In this document: positions 54,971-64,000 of the stretch, piece by piece
Numbering within the stretch: the stretch's first letter is position 1
How the letters are laid out: every line of letters starts with the position of its first letter
DNA from: Dermacoccus abyssi
GTDB taxonomy: Bacteria; Actinomycetota; Actinomycetes; Actinomycetales; Dermatophilaceae
Reading direction: 5' to 3'
NCBI RefSeq assembly: GCF_003515945.1
Contig: NZ_QWLM01000013.1
Location: forward strand, 1-64,000
Length of the DNA stretch: 64,000 nt
Position numbers and translations under genes: made by a program
Notes under the pieces: model-generated
The model's database searches: none
Seen by the model: the letters and a program-made list of their open reading frames with translations, nothing else
What the model was told of the DNA's origin: nothing

Positions 54971-56809
54971 TCAGTCGACGACTCGTGCGGCGCCCTTGTC
55001 AGCGCTCTGCGCGAAGCGCGCGAAGATCTTGAGCGCAGCCGAGACGGGGCGGTGACGGCTCACCGGCTCCCAGCCCTTTTCGTCCTGCTCCGCGCGACGG
55101 CGCACGAGTTCCTCGTCGTCGACGAGCAGGTTGACGCGACGGTTCGGGATGTCGAACTCGATGACGTCACCCGTGCGCACGAGACCGATGGCGCCGCCCG
55201 CGGCTGCCTCGGGCGACACGTGGCCGACCGACAGACCCGACGAACCGCCGGAGAAGCGACCGTCGGTGATGAGCGCACACTTCGGGCCGAGGCCGACGCC
55301 CTTGAGGTAGCTCGTCGGGTACAGCATTTCCTGCATGCCCGGGCCGCCCTTGGGGCCCTCGTAGCGGACGACGACGACGTCACCGGCGTCGATCTCGCCC
55401 TTGAGAATCATCTCGACGGCCTCCTCCTGACTCTCGGCCACCTTGGCCGGGCCGGAGAAGTTCCACTGGTGCTCGGGCACGCCCGCGGTCTTGACGATGC
55501 AACCGTCGGGTGCGAGGTTGCCGGTGAGCACCGCGAGGCCGCCCTCGCTCGTGTACGCGTGCTCGACGGAGTGGATGCAGCCGTTCTCGCTGTCCTCGTC
55601 GAGCGACTTCCACCGGTTCGTCGAGCTGAACGCCTCCGTGGTGCGCACGCCACCGGGCGCCGCGAGGAAGAGCTCACGTGCCACCTCGGTGGCCTTGCCA
55701 CCGCGGATGTCCCAGTCGGCGAGCCACTGCTCGAGCGACGGGCTGTGCACCGCGCGCACGTCACGGTTGAGCATGCCACCGCGGTCGAGCTCACCGAGGA
55801 TGGCAGCGATACCGCCGGCCCGGTGCACGTCCTCCATGTAGAACTGCGCACTGTTCGGCGCCACCTTGACGAGGCACGGCGTCTCGCGCGACAGGGCGTC
55901 GATGTCGTGCTGATCGAAGTCGACCCCGGCTTCGTGGGCCGCGGCGAGCAGGTGCAGGATCGTGTTCGTCGAACCACCCATCGCGATGTCGAGGCGCATC
56001 GCGTTCTCGAAGGCCGGCTTGCCGGCGATGGCGCGCGGCAGCACCGAGTCGTCGTCGCCCTCGTAGTACGTCTTGCACAGCTCGACGACGAGCTTGCCCG
56101 CGTTGAGGAACAGATCGCGGCGAGCCGACGCCGTCGCGAGAGTCGAACCGTTGCCGGGCAGCGAAAGGCCGAGCGCCTCCGTGAGGCAGTTCATCGAGTT
56201 GGCCGTGAACATGCCCGAGCACGAACCACACGTGGGGCACGCGCTCTGCTCGATCTTGGTGATCTCCTCGTCGGAGACGTTGTCGTCGACCGACTTGATC
56301 ATGGCGTCGATGAGGTCGAGGCGCGACTCGGCCTCGCCGTCCTTGATGACGGCCTTGCCGGCCTCCATCGGCCCACCGGAGACGAACACCGTCGGGATGT
56401 TGAGGCGCAAGGCGGCCAGCAGCATGCCGGGCGTGATCTTGTCGCAGTTGCTGATGCACACGAGCGCGTCGGCCTGATGGGCGTTGACCATGTACTCGAC
56501 CGAGTCGGCGATGATCTCGCGGCTCGGCAGCGAGTAGAGCATGCCGTGGTGACCCATGGCGATGCCGTCGTCGACCGCAATCGTGTTGAACTCGCGGCCG
56601 ACACCGCCGGCCTCGGCGATCGCGCCGGCGACGAGCGCACCCATGTCCTTGAGGTGGACGTGGCCGGGCACGAACTGGGTGAAGCTATTCGCGATGGCGA
56701 CGATCGGCTTGCCGAAGTCACCCTCCCCCATTCCGGTGGCGCGCCAGAGCGCGCGAGCGCCGGCCATGTTGCGTCCGTGGGTTGTTGTGCGTGAGCGAAG
56801 TTCGGGCAT
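54971..56809 (-). CDS. ilvD: Dihydroxy-acid dehydratase
   Basis: A 612-residue Fe-S enzyme producing the 2-keto acids of valine and isoleucine. Cluster Cys residues appear in [13 protein letters not shown] and [20 protein letters not shown], and substrate blocks are AITEAGG-like [40 protein letters not shown] and [13 protein letters not shown]. Start [17 protein letters not shown] at ATG 56809. Length is usual. Confidence 0.96.
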   Translation of the reverse strand: MPELRSRTTTHGRNMAGARALWRATGMGEGDFGKPIVAIANSFTQFVPGHVHLKDMGALVAGAIAEAGGVGREFNTIAVDDGIAMGHHGMLYSLPSREIIADSVEYMVNAHQADALVCISNCDKITPGMLLAALRLNIPTVFVSGGPMEAGKAVIKDGEAESRLDLIDAMIKSVDDNVSDEEITKIEQSACPTCGSCSGMFTANSMNCLTEALGLSLPGNGSTLATASARRDLFLNAGKLVVELCKTYYEGDDDSVLPRAIAGKPAFENAMRLDIAMGGSTNTILHLLAAAHEAGVDFDQHDIDALSRETPCLVKVAPNSAQFYMEDVHRAGGIAAILGELDRGGMLNRDVRAVHSPSLEQWLADWDIRGGKATEVARELFLAAPGGVRTTEAFSSTNRWKSLDEDSENGCIHSVEHAYTSEGGLAVLTGNLAPDGCIVKTAGVPEHQWNFSGPAKVAESQEEAVEMILKGEIDAGDVVVVRYEGPKGGPGMQEMLYPTSYLKGVGLGPKCALITDGRFSGGSSGLSVGHVSPEAAAGGAIGLVRTGDVIEFDIPNRRVNLLVDDEELVRRRAEQDEKGWEPVSRHRPVSAALKIFARFAQSADKGAARVVD

Positions 56810-56870
56810 GTCCCTATTCTCCCAGTCTTCGTCGTGTCGCCGAAGCGGCGTTCGTCAGATGAAAGCGACG

Positions 56871-56899
56871 TGCCCGGCTCCCCCAAGGAGAGCCGGGCA
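56871..56899. terminator. Hairpin between ilvC and ilvD
   Basis: TGCCCGGCTC pairs with GAGCCGGGCA around a 9-nt loop. It lies 160 bp past the ilvC stop. The 248-bp gap also holds GATCCTCAGCGGC twice (56963-56975 and 57053-57065, the second spanning the ilvC stop) and no gene that I can see. Confidence 0.6.
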
Positions 56900-57057
56900 T
56901 CGAACGTGAAGTCTGTGTACCAGCGTGACCCCAGAATCACGCTCCTACACCAACATCGGGTGGATCCTCAGCGGCACTGTTGTCTCGGCCGCTTCGTCAA
57001 CGCTTACTTCGGCAGGATCCTCACTACGTTGCGGCCCTACCTCCGTGCGCTTGATCC

Positions 57058-58705
<1,648 letters not shown>

Positions 58706-58709
<4 letters not shown>

Positions 58710-60559
58710 GCCTGCTCCTCCTCGTTGGGAATCTGCTCGTCGTCGGCGTCGTCGTCGTCGCGGTCCCACACCGGCGTGATGTCCCGCGCCATGGTGATGA
58801 GGTCGTTGCTCACGCCGGCGGGCACCATCGGCCACACCATGGCGTCACGCTCGACGACGAAGTCGATGACGACAGGGCGGTCGTTGATCTCGAGCGCCTT
58901 CTTGATCGTGTCGTCGACGTCGTCCGGGTGCTCGCAGCGCAACCCCACGCAGCCGTAGGCGTCGGCGAGCTTGACGAAGTCGGGCACCCGGCTACCGCCG
59001 TGACTGGTGTGCAGGTCGGTGTTCGAGTAGCGCTCGTTGTAGAAGAGCGTCTGCCACTGACGCACCATGCCGAGGCTCGAGTTGTTGATGATCGCGACCT
59101 TGATCGGGATGTTGTTGATGACGCAGGTGGCGAGCTCCTGGTTCGTCATCTGGAAGCAGCCGTCGCCGTCGATGGCCCACACGGTGCGCTCCGGATCGGC
59201 GGCCTTGGCGCCCATGGCCGCCGGCACCGAGTAACCCATCGTGCCGAGGCCACCGGAGTTGAGCCAGCTGTTGGGACGCTCGTACTGCACGAACTGCGCG
59301 GCCCACATCTGGTGCTGGCCGACACCGGCCACGTAGACACCCTCGGGGCCTGTCAGGGCCGACAGGCGTTCGATGACGTACTGGGGCGCGAGGAGCGACT
59401 CGTCCTCCGGCGGCGTGTAACCGAGGGGGAACTTGTCCTTCCACTCCGCCGTCGTCGCGTGCCAGGCGTCGTAGTTGCCCAGCTCGACGTTCTCGAGCGC
59501 CTTCGCCAGGTCGACGACGACCTCCTTGGCGTCCCCCACGATCGGCACGTCGGCGAGACGGTTCTTGCCGATCTCCGCAGGGTCGACATCCGCGTGGATG
59601 ACCTTGGCGAACGGGGCGAAGCTGTCGAGTGCGCCGGTGACGCGGTCGTCGAAGCGGGCACCGATCGTGATGAGCAGGTCGGCGCGCTGCAGCGCCGTCA
59701 CGGCCGGCACGCTGCCGTGCATTCCAGGCATACCGAGGTGCAGCTCATGGCTGTCCGGGAAGGCGCCGCGCGCCATGAGCGTCGTCACGACGGGGATCTG
59801 CGTCTGCTCGACGAGGGCGCGCAGTTCCTCGTGGGCACCGGCACGGATGACACCGCCGCCGATGTAGAACACGGGACGCTCGGCCTCGCGGATGAGCTCG
59901 GCCGCAGCCTTGATCTGCTTCGCGTGCGGCTTCGTCACCGGGCGGTAGCCCGGCAGATCGATCGCCGGAGGCCAGGAGAACGTCGTCTTCGCCGTCAGTG
60001 CGTCCTTCGTGATGTCGACGAGCACGGGGCCCGGTCGGCCGGTGGAGGCGATGTGGAACGCCTCGGCGATGGCGCGCGGGATGTCATCGGCACAGGTGAC
60101 GAGGTAGTTGTGCTTCGTGATCGGCATCGTGATGCCGCGGATGTCCGCTTCTTGGAAGGCGTCCGTACCGATGGTCTTGGAGTTGACCTGTCCGGTGATG
60201 GCGACGATCGGCACCGAGTCCATGTAGGCATCAGCCAGCGGAGTGACCAGGTTCGTGGCGCCCGGCCCAGAGGTCGCCATGCACACGCCCACCTTGCCGG
60301 TGGCCGCGGCGTACCCCTGGGCGGCGTGGCCGGCGCCCTGCTCGTGGCGAACGAGGACGTGACGAACCTTGACGGAGTCGAGCAGCGGGTCGTACGCGGG
60401 AAGGATGGCCCCGCCCGGCAAGCCGAAGACCGTCTCGACACCCTGCGCCTCGAGCGCGAGGACGAGTGACTGAGCACCGGTCACGCTGGGCTTCTGGGGC
60501 TCTCGCCGCGCCAGATCACCCGGCGAAGGCGTGCGATCGGTCGTTGCCGCGTCGCTCAT
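58706..60559 (-). CDS. ilvB: Acetolactate synthase large (catalytic) subunit
   Basis: A 617-residue ThDP/FAD enzyme making acetolactate and acetohydroxybutyrate. Seen are [29 protein letters not shown] with the catalytic Glu, [20 protein letters not shown], and the ThDP motif [19 protein letters not shown] followed by [15 protein letters not shown] 60559 ends a leader region that carries a leader peptide and an attenuator, so expression should fall when branched-chain aminoacyl-tRNAs are plentiful. Confidence 0.96.
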
Positions 60560-60607
60560 CTGTTGTCACCACTTTCGGCTGTTGGTAGCTGCACCGGTCT
60601 CGAACAT

Positions 60608-60644
60608 CAAAAAATCCCTCAGCTCTGTGGGAGCGATGAGGGAT
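60608..60644 (-). promoter_or_regulatory. Attenuator terminator in the ilvB leader
   Basis: On the minus strand ATCCCTCA and TGAGGGAT form a stem around a 15-nt loop, followed by a T6 run, about 50 bp before ilvB. It is the only hairpin here with a true U-tract. It follows the ILVL leader peptide and should end transcription when the ribosome does not stall. Confidence 0.85.
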
Positions 60645-60674
60645 CAGCGTGCGTCGTGAGTCGTGTTCGACTGC

Positions 60675-60713
60675 TCAGGACGCACGCTGCGTGAGTACGA
60701 GAATCTGTGCCAT
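60675..60713 (-). CDS. ilvB leader peptide MAQILVLTQRAS
   Basis: A 12-codon ORF with a block of Ile-Leu-Val-Leu codons (ATT CTC GTA CTC), the three amino acids made by the operon, ending in TGA 60675-60677. The ATG at 60713 lies exactly 7 nt after a CAAAAT -10 box, so the message is leaderless. An upstream in-frame ATG (60722) would give 15 residues but overlaps the -10. Such peptides control ilvBNC by ribosome-mediated attenuation in Corynebacterium and other actinobacteria. A terminator with T-run follows 31 bp after the stop. Confidence 0.8.
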   Translation of the reverse strand: MAQILVLTQRAS

Positions 60714-60720
60714 GCGAAAC

Positions 60721-60749
60721 ATTTTGTCGAGGTGAGCAGAGCGAGTCAA
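60721..60749 (-). promoter_or_regulatory. Promoter of the ilvB operon
   Basis: On the minus strand TTGACT (60744-60749) and CAAAAT (60721-60726) have 17-bp spacing, and the leader peptide ATG sits 7 nt after the -10. It is the best sigma-70-type promoter I see in the window. Confidence 0.7.
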
Positions 60750-60796
60750 AGATGTGAGACACCGATCTCACTAAGTGAGATCGGTGTCTCACATCT
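60750..60796. terminator. Perfect 22-bp hairpin after sixA, abutting the ilvB promoter
   Basis: AGATGTGAGACACCGATCTC (plus 2 bp) pairs perfectly with its complement around TAA. It starts 2 bp past the sixA stop and ends at the ilvB -35 box. Termination of sixA is the simplest role; an operator role is possible because of its position. Confidence 0.8.
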
Positions 60797-60798
60797 GG

Positions 60799-61326
60799 TC
60801 ACAGGCCACCGGCTCGCACATCGAGGAGATCGCCTGCGCCCCGCGCGACGTCCCCCCAGCCGCCCTCGAACGCGACAACGGCAACCGACGCCGGGACGAA
60901 CCCACGCGTCAACGTTTCGAGATCACCGGCGTCACCAGCACCGGCCACCAGCTCGTACGCCAGCGCGGGGATCCCGGGTGCATGGCCGACGATGACCGCA
61001 GTCTGCGCCTCGGGGGCCGTCGCGTCGAGATCGCGCACGACGCTCAGAAGCGAATCGACATCCGCCTCGTAGATCGCCGGCTCCATGGTGATGAGGACGC
61101 CATGTCCGGTGGCTTCCTGGATGGCGGCCCAAGTCTGACGGGTTCGCGCGGCCGGCGAACAGAGAACGGCTTCGCCGAGCAGGTCGTTCTCGCGTAGCCA
61201 CTCCCCTGCTCGGGCAGCCTCGTCGAGGCCGTGGGCCGTGAGCTCTCGGGATTCGTCGCCTTCCCGGCCGTCAGGTTCGGCGGTGGCGTGACGCAGGAGG
61301 ACGAGTCGGCGCACATTCTCGGACAT
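60799..61326 (-). CDS. Phosphohistidine phosphatase SixA-like histidine phosphatase
   Basis: A 175-residue branch-1 histidine phosphatase. The active-site His is in RRLVLLRHATAEPDG (RHA instead of RHG, as in SixA). Other parts are CSPAARTRQTWAAI with the phosphate-pocket Arg, MEPAIYEADVDSLL, and the second His in AVIVGHAPGIPALAYEL. SixA removes phosphate from HPt-type phosphohistidines. No two-component genes are near. ATG 61326 gives MSENVRRLVLLRHA; a GATGAT box 6 nt before could give a leaderless mRNA. Confidence 0.88.
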   Translation of the reverse strand: MSENVRRLVLLRHATAEPDGREGDESRELTAHGLDEAARAGEWLRENDLLGEAVLCSPAARTRQTWAAIQEATGHGVLITMEPAIYEADVDSLLSVVRDLDATAPEAQTAVIVGHAPGIPALAYELVAGAGDAGDLETLTRGFVPASVAVVAFEGGWGDVARGAGDLLDVRAGGL

Positions 61327-61407
61327 GCGCCCATCATCGCCCCTTCTACTGCCCGAGTGGAAACCGGAACCCTGACGCAACACCGCCGATGTCGGCCGAC
61401 GCGTCGA

Positions 61408-62133
61408 TCAGACGGGCTTCGCCCATACGACGTAGTTGTTCGACCGGTGTTGCGCGTTGACCCACTGGCTGTCGGCGTCGCAGGTCACGAGGGCCACCAC
61501 GGGAGTCGAGCTCCCACCCCACACGCGCATGTCGTTCTGCAGAGCCGTCTTGCCGACGCTCGCCTTGTTCGTGACGACGAAATCCTTGTGGGTGCCGTCG
61601 GCGTAGCTGATCGTCACCTTGCCGCCCACGGGGGTGCGGTGCAGGGAGTAGAAGATGTCCGGCCCGTTGAGCGTCACGTGCCCGGCGAGCACGGCGATGC
61701 CCGGCATGCCCGGCTTGACGCGCCCGTATCCCGTGAACTGTTGGATGACGCCCCCGGGCGGATTGAGCACACCGTTGTTGAGGCCTCCCGGTGTGATCGC
61801 GTTGTTGAGCCCGATGCTCGGAATGGAGATGCGAACGGCCGCGGCTCGCGGCACACCGACAGACTTTCCGTTCGGCGTCTGCGTGCCGGAAGCCCTCGGC
61901 GCAGCGGCCGAGGTGGCAGCAGCCTTCTTCGATGCGGGACTCGAGGCGGAGCGCGATCCGGACGACGATGACGATGACGTTTTCGCAGACGGCCCGCTCG
62001 TCGTCGACGAACTGGACGAGGTGGACGCCGCCACGGGCTCGGACGACGAGTCGTCACTGCCGCCACAGCCGGAAAGACCGACAGCGCAGACAAGGGCGAG
62101 CGAGGCGAGGAACTTCCCCCGAGAGTTCTTCAT
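61408..62133 (-). CDS. Class F-like sortase, lipoprotein, first copy
   Basis: A 241-residue sortase-fold protein anchored as a lipoprotein: signal with lipobox AVGLSGC (Cys about 23), then about 70 Ser/Thr/Ala-rich residues, then the domain VRISIPSIGLNNAITPGGL. The catalytic His is in IAVLAGHVTLNG, the Cys in ALVTCDAD, and the Arg near the end in AQHRSNNYVVWAK. All three residues of the triad are present. Class F sortases in actinobacteria usually have a transmembrane anchor; a lipobox is unusual. TAGGAT 7 nt before ATG 62133 suggests a leaderless mRNA. It is the distal gene of the stalk-protein locus. Confidence 0.85.
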   Translation of the reverse strand: MKNSRGKFLASLALVCAVGLSGCGGSDDSSSEPVAASTSSSSSTTSGPSAKTSSSSSSGSRSASSPASKKAAATSAAAPRASGTQTPNGKSVGVPRAAAVRISIPSIGLNNAITPGGLNNGVLNPPGGVIQQFTGYGRVKPGMPGIAVLAGHVTLNGPDIFYSLHRTPVGGKVTISYADGTHKDFVVTNKASVGKTALQNDMRVWGGSSTPVVALVTCDADSQWVNAQHRSNNYVVWAKPV

Positions 62134-62162
62134 GGCGATCATCCTACGGGTGAGCGGGACGC

Positions 62163-62200
62163 GTGATGCCCCACCGGAGCGAACTCCGGTGGGGCATCAC
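62163..62200 (-). terminator. Terminator after the stalk-protein gene
   Basis: GTGATGCCCCACCGGAG pairs perfectly with its complement around CGAA, 30 bp past the stop at 62231. It separates that gene from the first sortase. Confidence 0.85.
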
Positions 62201-62230
62201 GAGCGTCCGGTTCGGGACGGTGTCAGCGGG

Positions 62231-62902
62231 TCACTTACGGCCGCGGCGAACGGCGATCGTGCCGCCGGTGGCGACGATCGCGAACGCACCGAGACCCGCG
62301 GCCAGAGCGGCCGTGTTGTCCGACTGCGGTGCGACGCGGTCGGTCTCGACCTTCGGGCCGGCCGTCGAGGTCGGGGCCGACGAGGTCGGCATCGGCGACG
62401 TGGTCGTCGAGGTCGGAGCCGGGGTCGTCGTCGTGCTCGTCGGGGACGGCGACGTCGACGTCGGAACGGGCTCAGCCGTCGGCGTCCCGGCCGAAGCCCA
62501 GTTCATGACGGGCTGCGTCGTCGGCAGACCGGCGCAGGACGTGGGGACCTTGCCCGAGACGTTGAACGACGAGCCCGTGGTCGAGCCGGCGGCGTGGACC
62601 GTGATCGAGCGACCCGGAACGCGCGTCAGCGACTTGATCGAGCCACCCGAGGTGTAGGGGCTGACGTTCGTGCGCTCGAGCGGGCGGTAGCCCGACGCGG
62701 TGAACGTGACCTTGGCCTCGGTCTTGTTCAGCGTGCGGTAGCTGAACGAGAAGTTGGGGGTGCCGCTGTCGCACCAGTACTGCATGTTCGTGTACTGGAA
62801 GTTACCGCTGATGCTCGTCCGGAACGCCGCCTGCGACGGGGCTGCGGTCGTGGCGACCATGGCGCCGACTCCGACCAGAGCAAGGCCTGCGAACTTCTTC
62901 AT
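62231..62902 (-). CDS. Secreted Thr/Pro-rich stalk protein with a C-terminal membrane anchor
   Basis: I do not recognise the family. The 223-residue product has a Sec signal (MKKFAGLALVGVGAMVATTA, cut likely after PSQA), a beta-rich domain of about 105 residues with two Cys (QYWCDSG and SCAGLP), a Thr/Ser/Pro-rich linker (about 140-180), then a tail with one hydrophobic helix (LAAGLGAFAIVATGGTIAV) and RRGRK. The linker-helix-basic layout is that of sortase substrates, but LPXTG is missing; VAPQSD stands where LPQTGD would be. It lies between two sortase genes. AGAGGGA precedes ATG 62902. Confidence 0.7.
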   Translation of the reverse strand: MKKFAGLALVGVGAMVATTAAPSQAAFRTSISGNFQYTNMQYWCDSGTPNFSFSYRTLNKTEAKVTFTASGYRPLERTNVSPYTSGGSIKSLTRVPGRSITVHAAGSTTGSSFNVSGKVPTSCAGLPTTQPVMNWASAGTPTAEPVPTSTSPSPTSTTTTPAPTSTTTSPMPTSSAPTSTAGPKVETDRVAPQSDNTAALAAGLGAFAIVATGGTIAVRRGRK

Positions 62903-63056
62903 CGTGTCGTCCCTCTCGTGTGATTTTCCCAATCGGCGGAACGCCCTGGTCGGGGCTTCACACCCACACGACCGAGACTCCCTCCCCGCCTCACATTGAG
63001 GCTAGAGCACATTCAGGGATCACACAGCAATACCCGGGGATAATTTAAAGGAACGG

Positions 63057-63662
63057 TCAGTTATCAGGTTTCGTCCACACGACGAAGTTGTTGACGTGGT
63101 GCACTCCGACGAGTTCGGAGGCCGAATCGCAGGTGATGAGGGCGAGCACCGGCGTCTTCGAGGAGCCCCACACACTCTGGTCGTGGCGCAGTTCCTCCTT
63201 GTCGACCGACTTGACTCGGGTGACCCGGAACTTCTGCGACGACTTGTCGGCAAAGCGGACGGTGAGGCGCTGCCCCACTTTGACCTCGGGCAGTTTGGCG
63301 AAGACGTCGGGGCCGTTGAACGTCACGTGCCCCGCGATGACCGAGATGCCGACCTGCCCTGGGCTGACCGTGGCGTTGTACCACTGCGTCACACCCGGGG
63401 GCGGCGAGATCTCGCCGCTCTTGGTCAGGCCCATACCCGTGACCTTGCGGTCGAAGCCGATGGACGGGATCGCGAGCGACACGGGCACGCTGCCGCCCCC
63501 CTTGGGTGCAGTCGCCGTCGGAGCAGGTGTCGTTGTCGGCGCCTGTGCCGTTTCGACGTCGCTCGCTTCGTCGTCGGAGTCACGCTTGCGTGAACAACCG
63601 GCCACGCCGAGCAGACCGACCCCGGCCAACGTCAGCGCGCTGCGGCGGCCCACCTCGTTCAT
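63057..63662 (-). CDS. Class F-like sortase, lipoprotein, second copy, lacking the usual Arg
   Basis: A 201-residue sortase-fold lipoprotein with lipobox LGVAGC (Cys about 23), a short Thr/Pro/Ala linker, and the domain SLAIPSIGFDRKVTGMGL. His is in ISVIAGHVTFNGPDVF and Cys in LALITCDSASEL. The end reads VGVHHVNNFVVWTKP, where its neighbour has AQHRSNNYVVWAK, so the catalytic Arg position holds His. It starts 2 nt after the gatB stop, which implies co-transcription with gatB. The next gene downstream is the stalk protein. Confidence 0.82.
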   Translation of the reverse strand: MNEVGRRSALTLAGVGLLGVAGCSRKRDSDDEASDVETAQAPTTTPAPTATAPKGGGSVPVSLAIPSIGFDRKVTGMGLTKSGEISPPPGVTQWYNATVSPGQVGISVIAGHVTFNGPDVFAKLPEVKVGQRLTVRFADKSSQKFRVTRVKSVDKEELRHDQSVWGSSKTPVLALITCDSASELVGVHHVNNFVVWTKPDN

Positions 63663-63664
63663 CG

Positions 63665-64000
63665 TCAGGCCTGACCCAGCTGTTCGAGGATGATGGAACG
63701 CGCCTTGGCCGCGTCGGCCTGGCCCTTCATCTCCTTCATCACCTGACCGATGAGCGCACCAGCGGCCTGAACCTTGCCGTCGCGGACCTTCTGTGCGACG
63801 TCCGGGTTGGCCTCGATGACCTTCGTCACTGCGGCCTCCAGCGCACCGTCGTCCTGCACGAGTTCGAGACCGCGGGCGTCCGCAACCTCGGTCGGAGTAC
63901 CTTCGCCGGCGAGGACGCCCTCGAGCGTCTGACGCGCCATCGAGTCGTTGAGACGACCGGACGTCACGAGCCCGTCGAGCTCAGCGATCGTCTTCGGCGT
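63665..64000 (-). CDS. gatB: Asp/Glu-tRNA amidotransferase subunit B, C-terminal part (cut by window end)
   Basis: The last 111 codons of GatB are visible, beginning TPKTIAELDGLVTSGRLNDS and continuing into the YqeY-like tRNA-binding tail: DARGLELVQDDGALEAAVTK, VIEANPDVAQKVRDGKVQAAGALIGQVMKE and KARSIILEQLGQA. GatB is the kinase/transamidase core of GatCAB, which makes Gln-tRNA or Asn-tRNA. The start lies outside the window. Confidence 0.93.
   Translation of the reverse strand, partial: TPKTIAELDGLVTSGRLNDSMARQTLEGVLAGEGTPTEVADARGLELVQDDGALEAAVTKVIEANPDVAQKVRDGKVQAAGALIGQVMKEMKGQADAAKARSIILEQLGQA

Noticed and set aside
60750-60796. The palindrome as a riboswitch or T-box element
   Set aside because: It is a simple perfect stem with a 3-nt loop. 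It has no T-box sequence and lies upstream of the ilvB transcript start.
61655-62923. A plus-strand frame of 422 codons over the first sortase and stalk protein
   Set aside because: The frame is Arg/Gly-rich without motifs. The minus-strand genes have signal peptides and a sortase triad.

Overview
The window is GC-rich actinobacterial chromosome. Gene order (valS - clpX-clpP2-clpP1-tig), the efeUOB iron operon, paired dynamin-like GTPases, DtxR/IdeR-type iron boxes, many leaderless -10 boxes 6-7 nt before ATG/GTG, and an ilvB leader peptide all point to Micrococcales. A Dermacoccaceae-like organism is my best guess, but no rRNA or species marker is present.

Region by region. 1-3330 is a decayed accessory segment: IS30 and IS3 transposase ends, the C-terminus of a transposon-type AAA ATPase, a UvrA-like C-terminus with its terminator, a stray ABM-monooxygenase 3' end, an intact flavin amine oxidase, and a truncated PfpI gene fused in frame to an intact ABM gene. 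3334-11414 returns to core functions: a lone GAD-like immunity-type gene, valS (archaeal-type signature), clpX/clpP2/clpP1 and tig. 11543-16798 carries two tRNAs, a small antitoxin-like protein, a membrane SpoIIE-type phosphatase, rpiB and pepN. 16874-22310 is alpha-glucan linked: a MalQ homologue with altered catalytic residues, an MscS channel, glbO and a GH13 glucosidase behind a LacI-type operator. 22411-29849 is mixed metabolism: an oxidoreductase, two thioesterases, an acetyltransferase, an iron-boxed siderophore-interacting protein, ettA and ssb. 30013-36846 holds the dynamin pair and efeU-efeO-efeB under iron boxes. 36959-41124 holds repeats, four tRNAs, orn, a YihY protein, a DUF3618 protein and bcp. 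41300-48614 holds two paralogous lipoproteins (one frameshifted), rph-rdgB, an S66 peptidase, and the coupled murI - MBL hydrolase - broken GGCT cluster. 48693-60796 is dominated by branched-chain amino acid synthesis (ilvE, leuB, ilvD, ilvC, ilvN, ilvB), with a transcription attenuator before ilvB and a broken acyltransferase-SGNH gene. 60799-64000 holds sixA, two lipoprotein class F-like sortases flanking a secreted stalk protein, and the 3' end of gatB.

Most genes are ordinary housekeeping. The points most worth a second look are the sortase / stalk-protein / sortase locus, the MalQ-like protein lacking its catalytic residues, the layered mobile-element scars at the left edge, the ilvB leader peptide system, a family of hairpins with a shared CGAG...CGAG loop, and several genes broken by single lesions. 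Nothing here is a clear new defence or biosynthetic system.
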